64,000 bases of DNA from Puccinia triticina (taxonomy: Eukaryota; Basidiomycota; Pucciniomycetes; Pucciniales; Pucciniaceae). The stretch spans positions 5,172,001 through 5,236,000 of the forward strand of contig NC_070567.1 in assembly GCF_026914185.1 (NCBI RefSeq), given 5' to 3'. The notes beneath the pieces are model-generated. The model ran no database searches and was not told the origin of the DNA. It saw only the letters and a list, made by a program, of their open reading frames with translations. Of the stretch, positions 12,401 through 22,144 are shown piece by piece. How positions within the stretch are numbered: position 1 is the first letter of the stretch; each line of letters starts with the position of its first letter. The translations under genes were made by a program, and so were the position numbers.

Positions 12401-15212
12401 GGCAGAAACACCAATTAACTAGCCAATTAGTGATATTTGGCAACTGATCACATTGTGGCTGCTACATTTGGGGGTTTTGTGGTCATTCACTGTACCAATG
12501 AATCTTTGAGGGCATGTGAACAATTTGGCTTCAATATCATGGAAGGACTCCCAAGCTGCCTTGAGATATAGTGGCGGAAACACCAAGAAACTACCAAATT
12601 AGTCATATTTGGCAACTGATCATATTGTGGCTGCTACATTTGGACGTTTTGAGGTCATTCAAGGTACACCATGATCCCTTGAGGCCATTTGATCATTTTT
12701 TTACCGATATCATGGAAGAACTCCCATGCTGCGCTGTGATATAGTGGCGGAAACACCAACAAACTACCTAATTCGTCATATTTGGCAACTGATCACATTG
12801 TGGCTGCTACATTTGGGGGTTTTGTGGTCATTCACTGTATCAATGAATCTCTGAGGGAATGTGAACATTTTGGTACCAATATCATGGAAGAACTCCCACG
12901 CTGCGCTGAGATATAATGGCAGAAACACCAAGAAACTACCAAATCAGTCATATTTGGCAACTGATCACATTGTGGCTGCTAAATTTGGAGGTTTTGAGGT
13001 CATTCAAGGTACACCATGATCCCTTGAGACCATTTGATCATTTTTCTACCAATATCATGGGGAAAATCCCATGCTGCGCTGAGATATAGTGGCAGAAACA
13101 CCAAGAAACTGCCAAATTAGTGATATTTGGCAACTGATCACATTGTGGCTGCTACATTTGGGGTTTTTGTGGTCATTCAAGGTACACAATAAATCTTTGA
13201 GGGCATGTGAACATTTTGGTTCCAATATCATGGAAGAACTCCCATGCTGCGCTGAGATATAGTGGCAGAAACACCAATTAACTAGCCAATTAGTGATATT
13301 TGGCAACTGATCACATTGTGGCTGCTACATTTGGGGGTTTTGTGGTCATCCACTGTACCAATGAATCTTTGAGGGCATGTGAACAATTTGGTTTCAATAT
13401 CATGGAAGGACTCCAAAGCTGCCTTGAGATATAGTGGCGGAAACACCAATAAACTACCAAATTAGTCATATTTGGCAACTGATCATATTGTGGCTGCTAC
13501 ATTTGGACGTTTTGAGGTCATTCAAGGTACACCATGATCCCTTGAGGCCATTTGATCATTTTTTTACCGATATCATGGAAGAACTCCCATGCTGCGCTGA
13601 GATATAGTGGCGGAAACACCAAGAAACTACCTAATTCGTCATATTTGGCAACTGGTCACATTGTGGCTGCTACATTTGGACGTTTTGAGGTCATTCAAGG
13701 TACACCATGATCCATTCAGGCCATTGAATCATTTTTATACCAATATCATGGAAGAACTCCCATGCTGCGCTGAGATATAGTGTCAGAAACACCAAGAAAC
13801 TACTAAATTAGTGATATTTGGCAACCGACCACATTGTGGCTGCTACATTTGGGGGTTTTGTGGTCATTCACTGTACCAATGAATCTCTGAGGGCATGTGA
13901 ACATTTTGGTTTCAATATCATGGAAGAACTCCCACGCTTCCCTGAGATATAGTGGCGGAAACACCAAGAAACTACCTAATTAGTCATATTTGGCAACTGA
14001 TCACATTGTGGGTGCTACATTTGGACGTTTTGAGGTCATTTAAGGTACTCCATGATCTCTTGAGGCCATTTGATCATTTTTGTACCAATATCATGGAAGA
14101 ACTCTTATGCTGCGCTGAGATATATTGGCAGAAAGCCAAGGACTACCAAATTAGTGATATTTGGCAACTGATCACATTGTGGCTGCTACATTTGGGGGTT
14201 TTGTAGTCATTTAAGGTAAACAATGAATCTTTGAGGGCATGTGAACATTTTGGTACCAATATCATGGAAGAAATCCCATGCTGCGCTGAGATATAGTGGC
14301 AGAAACACCAAGAAACTACCAAATTAGTGATATTTGGCAACTGTTCACATTGTGGCTGCTACATTTGGGGGTTTTGTGGTCATTCAAGGCACAAAATGAA
14401 TCTTTGTGGGCATGTGAACATTTTGGTACCAATATCATGGAAGAACTCCCATGCTGCGCTGAGATATAGTGGCAGAAACACCAAGAAACTACCAAATTAG
14501 TCATATTTGGCAACTGATCACATTTTGCCTGCTACATTTGGAGGTTTTGAGGTCATTCAAGGTAAGGTATGATCCCTTGAGGCCATTTGATCATTTTTGT
14601 ACCAATATCATGGAAGAACTCCCATGCTGCGCTGAGATATAGTGGCAGAAACACCAAGAAACTACCAAATTAGTGATATTTGGCAACTGATCACATTGTG
14701 GCTGCTGCATTTAGGGGTTTTGTGGTCATTCAAGGTATAAAAAGATCCCTTGAGGCCATTTGATCATTTTAGTACCAATATCATGCAAGAACTCCCACAT
14801 TGCGCTGAGATATAGTGGCAGAAACCCCAAAAAACTACCAAATTAGTGATATTTGGCAACTGATCACATTGTGGCTGCTACATTTGGGGGTTTTGTGGTC
14901 ATTCAAGGTACACAATGAATCTTTGAGGGCATGTGAAAATTTTGGTACCAATATCATGGAAGAACTCCCATGCTGCGCTGAGATATAGTGGCAGAAACAC
15001 CAAGAAACTACCAAATTAGTGAGATTTGGCAACTGATCACATTGTGGCTGCTACATTTGGGGGTTTTGTGGTCATTCAAGGTAAACTGTGATCCGTTGAG
15101 GCCATTTGATCATTTTTGTACCAATATCATGGAAGAACTCCCATGCTGCGCTGAGATATAGTGGCAGAAAAACCGAGAAACTACCAAATTAGTCATATTT
15201 GGCAACAGATCA
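9486..15212 (+). repeat. 173-bp tandem repeat array, segment 2 (about 33 copies)
   Basis: This continues segment 1 in the same orientation. Variants include GCCAATTAGTGATATTTGG copies with CCAATTAACTAG and units with TGGTCATTCACTGTACC. Several blocks of two or more units recur (for example 12180-12420 and 13050-13310), which suggests block duplication in addition to single-unit expansion. Orientation flips at about 15212. Confidence 0.95.
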
Positions 15213-18200
15213 CAACCGCAAAACGTCCAAATGTAGCAGCCACAATGTGATCAGTTGCCAGATATGACTAATTTGGTAGTTTCTTGGTGTTTCCGCCACT
15301 ATATCTCAGGGCAGCGTGAGAGTTCTTCCATGATATTGAAACCAAAATCTTCACATGCCCTCAGAGATTCATTGATACAGTGAATGACCACAAAACCCCC
15401 AAATGTAGCAGCCACAATGTGATCAGTTGCCAAATATCACTAATTTGCTAGTTTCTTGGTGTTTCTGCCACTATATCTCAGCGCAGTGTGGGAGTTCTTC
15501 CATGATATTGGTACAAAAATGATCAAATGGCCTCGAGGGATCAATGTGTACCTTGAATGACCTCAAAACGTCCAAATGTAGCAGCTGCCAAGTGATCAGT
15601 TGCCAAATATCACTAATTTGGTAGTTTCTTGGTGTTTCTGCCACTATATCTCAGCGCAACATGGGAGTTCTTCCATGATATTGGTACCAAAATGTTCACA
15701 TGCCCTAAAGGATTCCTTGGGTACCTTGAATGACCACAAAAACCCCAAATGTAGCAGCCACAATGTGATCAGTTGGCAAATATCACTAATTTGGTAGTTT
15801 CTTGGTGTTTCTGCCACTATATCTCAGCGCAGCATGGGAGTTCTTCCCTGATATTGGAACCAAAATGTTCACATGCCCTCAAAGGTTCATTGTGTACCTT
15901 GAATGACCACAAAACCCCCAAATGTAGCAGCCACAATGTGATCAGTTGCCAAATATCACTAATTGGCTAGTTAATTGGTGTTTCTGCCACTATATCTCAG
16001 CGCAGCATGGGAGTTCTTCCATGATATTCCCACAAAAATGTTCATATTCCCTCAAAGGTTCATTTTGTACCTTGAATGACCACAAAACCCCCAAATGTAG
16101 CAGCCACAATGTGATCAGTTGCCAAATATCACTAATTGCCTAGTTAATTGGTGTTTCTGCCACTAAATCTCAGCGCAGCATGGGAGTTCTTCCATGATAT
16201 TGGAACCAAAATGTTCACATGCCCTCAAAGATTTATTGTGTACCTTGAATGACCACAAAAACCCCAAATGTAGCAGCCACAATGTGATCAGTTGCCAAAT
16301 ATCACTAATTTGGCAGTTTCTTGGTGTTTCTGCCACTATATCTCAGCGCAGCATGGGATTTTCCCCATGATATTGGTATAAAAATGATCAAATGGTCTCA
16401 AGGGATCATGGTGTACCTTGAATGACCTCAAAACCTCCAAATTTAGCAGCCACAATGTGATCAGTTGCCAAATATGACTAATTTGGTAGTTTCTTGGTGT
16501 TTCTGCCATTATATCTCAGCGCAGCGTGGGAGTTCTTCCATGATGTTGGTACCAAAATGTTCACATTCCCTCAGAGATTCATTTTGTACCTTGAATGACC
16601 ACAAAACCCCCAAATGTAGCAGCCACAATGTGATCAGTTGCCAAATCTCACTAATTTGCTAGTTTCTTGGTGTTTCTGCCACTATATCTCAGCGCAGCAT
16701 GGGAGTTCTTCTATGATATTGGTCCCAAAATGTTCACATTCCCTCAAAGGTTCATTGCGTACCTTGAATGACCACAAAACCCCCAAATGTAGCAGCCACA
16801 ATGTGATCAGTTGCCAAATATCACTAATTTGGTAGTTTCTTGGTGTTGCTGCCACTATATCTCAGCACACCATGGGAGTTCTTCCATGATATTGGTACCC
16901 AAATTTTCACATGCCCTCAAAGACTCATTGGGTACCTTGAATGACCACAAAACCCCCAAATGTAGCAGCCACAATGTGATCAGTTGCCAAATATCACTAA
17001 TTTGGTAGTTTCTTGGTGTTTCTGCCACTATATCTCAGGGCAGCATGGGAGTTCTTCCATGATATTAGTACAAAAATGATCAAATGGACTCAAGGGATCA
17101 TGGTGTACCTTAAATGACCTCAAAACGTCCAAATGTAGCAGCCACAATGTGATCAGTTGCCAAATATCACTAATTTGCTAGTTTCTTGGTGTTTCTGCCA
17201 CTATATCTCAGCGCAGCATGGGAGTTCTTCCATGATATTTCTACAAAAATGTTCACATTCCCTCAAAGGTTCATTGTGTACCTTGAATGACCACAAAACC
17301 CCCAAATGTAGCAGCCACAATGTGATCAGTTGCCAAATATCACTAATTGGCTAGTTAATTGGTGTTTCTGCCACTATATTTCAGCGCAGCATGGGAGTTC
17401 TTCCATGGTATTGGTACCAAAATGTTCACATGCCCTCAAAGATTTATTGTGTCCCTTGAATGACCACAAAAACCCCAAATGTAGCAGCCACAATGTGATC
17501 AGTTGCCAAATATCACTAATTTGGCAGTTTCTTGGTGTTTCTGCCACTATATCTCAGCGCAGCATGGGATTTTCTCCATGATATTGGTATAAAAATGATC
17601 GAATGGTCTCAAGGGATCATGGTGTACCTTGAATGACCTCAAAACCTCCAAATTTAGCAGCCACAATGTGATCAGTTGCCAAATATGACTAATTTGGCAG
17701 TTTCTTGGTGTTTCTGCCATTATATCTCAGCGCAGCGTGGGAGTTCTTCCATGATATTGGTAACAAAATGTTCCATTCCCTCAGAGATTCATTTTGTACC
17801 TTGAATGACCACAAAACCCCCAAATGTAGCAGCCACAATGTGATCAGTTGCCAAATATCACTAATTTGGTAGTTTCTTGGTGTTTCTGCCACTATATCTC
17901 AGCGCAGAATGGGAGTTCTTCCATGATATTGGTACCAAAATGTTCAAATTCCCTCAAAGGTTCATTGTGTACCTTGAATGACCACAAAACCCCCAAATGT
18001 AGCAGCCACAATGTGATCAGTTGGCAAATATCACTAATTTGGAAGTTTCTTGGTGTTTCTGCCACTATATCTCAGCACACCATGGGAGTTCTTCTATGAT
18101 ATTGGTACCCAAATTTTCACATGCCCTCAAAGATTCATTGGGTCCCTTGAATGACCACAAAACCCCCAAATGTAGCATCCACAATGTGATCAGTTGCCAA

Positions 18201-19135
18201 ATATCACTAATTTGGTAGTTTCTTGGTGTTTCTGCCACTATATCTCAGCGCAGCATGGGAGTTCTTCCATGATATTAGTACAAAAATGATCAAATGGACT
18301 CAAGGGATCATGGTGTACCTTAAATGACCTCAAAACGTCCAAATGTAGCAGCCACAATGTGATCAGTTGCCAAATATCACTAATTTGCTAGTTTCTTGGT
18401 GTTTCTGCCACTATATCTCAGCGCAGCATGGGAGTTCTTCCATGATATTCCTACAAAAATTTTCATATTCCCTCAAAGGTTCATTGTGTATCTTGAATGA
18501 CCACGAAACCCCCAAATGTAGCAGCCACAATGTGATCAGTTGCCAAATATCACTAATTGGCTAGTTAATTGGTGTTTCTGCCACTATATCTCAGCGCAGC
18601 ATGGGAGTTCTTCCATGATATTGGTACCAAAATGTTCACATGCCCTCAAAGATTTATTGTGTACCTTGAATGACCACAAAAACCCCAAATGTAGCAGCCA
18701 CAATGTGATCAGTTGCCAAATATCACTAATTTGGCAGTTTCTTGGTGTTTCTGCCACTATATCTCAGCGCAGCATGGGAGTTCTTCCATGATATTGGTAC
18801 AAAAATGATCAAATGGCTTCAAGGGATCATTGTTTACCTTGAATGACCTCAAAACCTTCAAATGTAGCAGCCACAATGTAATCAGTTGCCAAATATGACT
18901 AATTTGGTAGTTTCTTGGTGTTCCTGCCACTATATTTCAGCGCAGTGTGGGATTTCTTCCATGATATTGGTACAAAAATGACCAAATGGCCTCAACGGAT
19001 CATGGTGTACCTCTAATGACCTCAAAACCTCCAAATGTAGCAACCACAATGTGATCAGTTGCCAAATATCACTGATTTGGTAGTTTCCTGGTGTTTCTCC
19101 CACTATATCTCAGTGCCGCGTGGGAGTTCTTCCAT
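15213..19135 (-). repeat. 173-bp tandem repeat array, inverted segment (about 23 copies)
   Basis: The same unit as 712-15212, read on the minus strand. The turn-around is abrupt, at CAACAGATCACAACCGCAAAAC near 15205-15225. The 65-codon ORFs now appear on the plus strand. The last unit joins the right CACTA arm in the same way that the first unit joins the left arm, so the whole element is close to a giant palindrome with arms of unequal length. Confidence 0.95.
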
Positions 19136-19587
19136 GATATAAGACACCTTACTCAAATCTGGTACAAATGTTAAATCAATCCCAGGCCTAGTAGAAATTT
19201 ATGATATTGGATATGATGAGTCATATATACAAGCCATTAAATATGAACAAAATTGATGTAGCATGATATATTGAGACTGATTGTTTTTTTTGTTTTTTTT
19301 TTGGAAAGTATATTTCAACACTTCTGCAAGGTTCAAGTGACAATAATTCATGCCTCCCCATTCCTCCTCCCTCCTTCCCCTCCCTGCCTGACTTAACAGA
19401 CTATTTTTTCTCAGGAATAATTCATATGAGTATGTACAAATGACCTATTTGATCTGGCAACAAAATGAAGCTTTTACTATGGTTGAAAACTAAGAAAGGA
19501 GGAAATCAAGAGAAAGAGAGATGATAGAAGGGTTATAATGTTGCAGGAAGGAAACAAATTAAAGGGAAATTTCAAAAAAAAAAAAAA
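19135..19587 (-). repeat. CACTA right terminal inverted repeat, inner part
   Basis: Reverse complement of about 250-712, with scattered substitutions and length changes in the poly-A/T runs. It is separated from its outer 84 bp (20332-20415) by the foldback element. Confidence 0.85.
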
Positions 19588-20331
19588 CGGACATACTTCG
19601 CGCACTGCGAAAAACACTTCGCGCACTGCACAGTGCGCGGATTCCCAAACACTTCGCGCACTGCGGGTAAAATACACAACTTTTTGAAGATTTTATTTGA
19701 CCAATCAATAGACAGGTCTCTCATTGGCCTCTCTGAATTTTTTGGGAGTTTTTCGAAGCATTCTTCTATGTTAAAAAAAATCATTGAAAACCAGAAGAAA
19801 TGTAGGATTTGGGCGCCTAAAAAACAAGGTTCCCATAGCCCAAAAATTTCAAATAATTTATTGAGTACTGAAACATGTAAGAAAAGCTACTTCAAAAGTT
19901 TTCAGCCACTTTGTGCAAGCATACGGGTCTGAAAAATAACAAACTTCACCACATATTAGCACATTGCATCTAAATTATCCTGATTTTTCAGACCTGTATT
20001 CTTGCAAAAAGTGGCTAAAAACTTCTGAAGTAGGTGTTCTTGCATGTTTCATTACTCAATAAATGATTTGGAATTTTGGGGCTATGAGAACCTTGTTTTT
20101 TAGGCGCCCAAATCCTACATTTCTGCTGGTTTTCAATGATTTTTTTAACGTAGAAGAATGCTTCAAAAAACTCCCAAAAAATTCAGAGAGGCCAATGAGA
20201 AGCCTGTCTATTGATTGGTCAAAAAAAAACTTCAAAAAGTTGCGTATTTTACCCGCAGTGCGCGAAGTGTTTGGGAATTTGCGCACTGTGCAGTGCGCAA
20301 AGTGTTTTTCACAGTGCGCGAAGTATGTCCG
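19588..20331. mobile_element. Foldback (long-TIR) element, 744 bp
   Basis: It starts CGGACATACTTCGCGCACTG and ends with the near-complement. The two arms are about 330 bp each with a short unpaired middle, so the whole element can fold back. It sits in a poly-A run of the CACTA arm. At least 9 A residues flank both sides, so a target duplication of 9 or so would be invisible, and a Mutator-like origin is possible but unproven. The tips carry repeated CGCGCACTG motifs. ORFs across it are mirror images and not genes. Confidence 0.8.
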
Positions 20332-20415
20332 AAAAAAAAATGATCAATATAATACAATCAATATATGCCATATTGATCAATATATGCCTTCCCAAATTCA
20401 TCCATGTTTGTAGTG
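20332..20415 (-). repeat. CACTA right terminal inverted repeat, outer tip
   Basis: Matches 186-270 in reverse complement, perfectly over the outer 59 bp, and ends TAGTG next to the AAG duplication at 20416-20418. Confidence 0.92.
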
Positions 20416-21680
20416 AAGGTCACGGGACTGGGCGCTGTTTCGAGCTCAAGAAGGACAAGGAAGCCAATCTGGTCGAGCAGAAGGGCAATAATTTTTTCTT
20501 GCCCAATGGGGCACTTATTCCGTTCGATTCCTCGCGGCCCATACGTCACGTGGTTGCCTCTTATCAACCTCCCGCGACCGCAAGTGTAGTCACACCAGAG
20601 TTTCGCGCTACATGCGGTTCTCTCGACCCCTGGTACCCCCCAGCTGTCTCTTCTCAATCCTTTTCTGGTTCCTATGAAGCGGACCCGGCACGGAAGAAGC
20701 ATGAGGCGCCTAAGCCTTATAAGGCGCCCGCAGTTCCCCTTTCTGCTGCGCGGAAGCCATCCAAACAGTCTACGGCGCGTGCTCCTAGTCCCGATGTAGA
20801 TGACTCGGATATGGAAGCCGAATTGTTTGAGAGGGTTCCAGCTCCTCCGGTAGTGGACCTTTCCCCCCCGGAGCCGACTTCTTCCGAACAACCAGCCAAG
20901 CCGACTAGCGCTGCGCCCAAGGTGCGCTTCGAGCGCGGTATCTCCAAGGATCATCCAAATGCCGTTGAAGGCGTGCTCAAGAAGATTTCCGGCCTCAAGG
21001 TTCCGGATCTATCGGTTTCGGAGCTTTTAGCGGTGGCGCCATCTGTTGCGGAAGGCATGAAGCGATGGGTATCGCGCAAGCGCGTCGAGGTTGGCTCGGA
21101 AGAGCTGAAGGTTTCTTCAGGTACTTTGGCCGAGGGTGTGGACTTCAAGGCAAATGGATTCGAGCCTCGTCTCTATTCGTGCCCGTTGGGCTATTTGCCG
21201 TGCCTGGTGGGAGATGAGGAGAGTAATGCATCTCCTTTGGTGGATTCTGGATCTCAGCTTAACCTTATCTCGGATATGATGGCTAACAAATTCAATATCA
21301 GCCCGCGCGTTAACTTCAGCTCAGCAGTCTATGGGATTGGCAACCAAGCCTGTGAACTGGTTGGCGTTGCTGAGGACGTTCCGCTTCGCATCGGCAAGTC
21401 CATCGTGGGCACGTGCCACTTCTGGATCACTCAAATGGCGGGCCCCACGATTTTGGGCCGACCCTTTCTCATGGATTTTGACGCCACTCTTAGTTTTTCT
21501 GCAGAGGTTGGCGAGAGGATTTTACTACCAGACTCAAATGGGAGAAGGATAGAGGTCTCTCTCTGCGCGACGGATTCGGGACGATGGGAGCGCGAATTTC
21601 CTGGAAAGGGAAAGAAGGCTATCCTGACGCGCTCCAACACGGCGCGCGACGGCCCGATCGAGGGGCGTCGTTTTTTATGA
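20416..21680 (+). CDS. Ty3/Gypsy Gag 3' part and aspartic protease
   Basis: The frame resumes at Gly-His-Gly-Thr-Gly-Arg-Cys, the second half of the zinc knuckle, then a Pro/Ser/Ala-rich linker (about 20560-20930) and a retropepsin-like protease with the active-site triad in SPLVDSGSQLNLIS (about 21235-21275) and the flap/C-terminal signature TILGRPFLMDFDATL (about 21445-21490). The protease matures the polyprotein. The frame closes with TGA at 21678-21680. RT follows in the -1 frame, so a frameshift may be used, but an in-frame TGA at 22142-22144 also interrupts that path. The upstream 200 bases of open frame belong to the CACTA tip and not to Gag. Confidence 0.88.
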
Positions 21681-22144
21681 GTCAAGTTGATTCGTCGAGC
21701 GGCCGTGTTAATCTAGGATCTCGCCCACGCGCCGCTGGATCAACTCTTCATCAAGAGATTCATCGGTCTTGTTTTTCTTTCTCATCAAATCATCAAAACA
21801 CCAAATCTAAAAAACATGAAGAAAACGCTAAAACCCTCAAAAACATAACATCAGATCTTAGTTCACTTTCTCCCTCCGACTCTCTTGGCTCGTCTCTTCT
21901 GGAATCTTTTTCTCTCGTTGGCTCGGTTCTTGGCGCGTTTTCTTTTGGCAGTGGTTTATTGGCGCAGGATGGAATGGAGGATATGGGAAATCCACGGAGG
22001 TTTGGGAGCCAGGAAGTAAGTTCCTCCCAGTTATGCACCTCCCAGGGCTCTACTGCACCGTCGTTAGCATTACATGCCACATCTGTGAGCCCCGCTGGTT
22101 ATTTGCCCCACTTTTCTGTTCCAGGTGGCCTTCCAACGTCTTGA
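21681..22144 (+). pseudogene. Linker between protease and RT, open in -1 frame to a stop
   Basis: The -1 frame is open from 21584 to TGA at 22142-22144. It is Ser-rich (SSLSPSDSLGSSLLES) with no known domain. It contains the first of three GTAAGT stem-loops (22016-22089). Either the stop is a mutation or this region is removed or bypassed in the RNA. I cannot distinguish these. Confidence 0.45.
21995..22089 (+). repeat. GTAAGT stem-loop module, copy 1
   Basis: A CGGAGG...CACCTCC outer stem and a TTGGGAG/CTCCCA inner stem enclose a loop with AAGTAAGTT. A conserved tail ends GCCACATCTGTGAG at 22089. The same layout recurs at 22340-22440 and 25590-25682. Measured from GTAAGT to the final AG the copies are 74, 80 and 76 bp, like short introns. 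Confidence 0.65.

Larger units (their letters stand above)
186..20415. mobile_element. CACTA (CMC/EnSpm) transposon, 20.2 kb, non-autonomous
   Basis: The element begins CACTACAAACATGG and ends with its reverse complement, and AAG is duplicated at 183-185 and 20416-20418. A CACTA terminus with a 3-bp target duplication defines the CACTA superfamily. The outermost 59 bp of the two ends match perfectly and inverted similarity continues for about 0.5 kb. Inside are roughly 67 copies of a 173-bp repeat in two opposed arrays, plus three later insertions (hAT, Harbinger-like, foldback). Without those insertions the element is about 12.7 kb. I see no transposase of its own, so it would need one supplied in trans. 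Excision restores an uninterrupted zinc knuckle codon frame in the Gypsy gag, which strongly supports the boundaries. Confidence 0.93.

Noticed and set aside
940..18791. Dozens of 65-84-codon ORFs with near-identical Cys/His-rich sequence, which look like a tandem gene family
   Set aside because: They are one frame of the 173-bp satellite, overlap from unit to unit, occur on whichever strand the array points, and the unit is not a multiple of three.
20358..20954. A 198-codon minus-strand ORF across the Gypsy gag
   Set aside because: It is antisense to the recognisable Gag-protease frame and crosses the CACTA junction.
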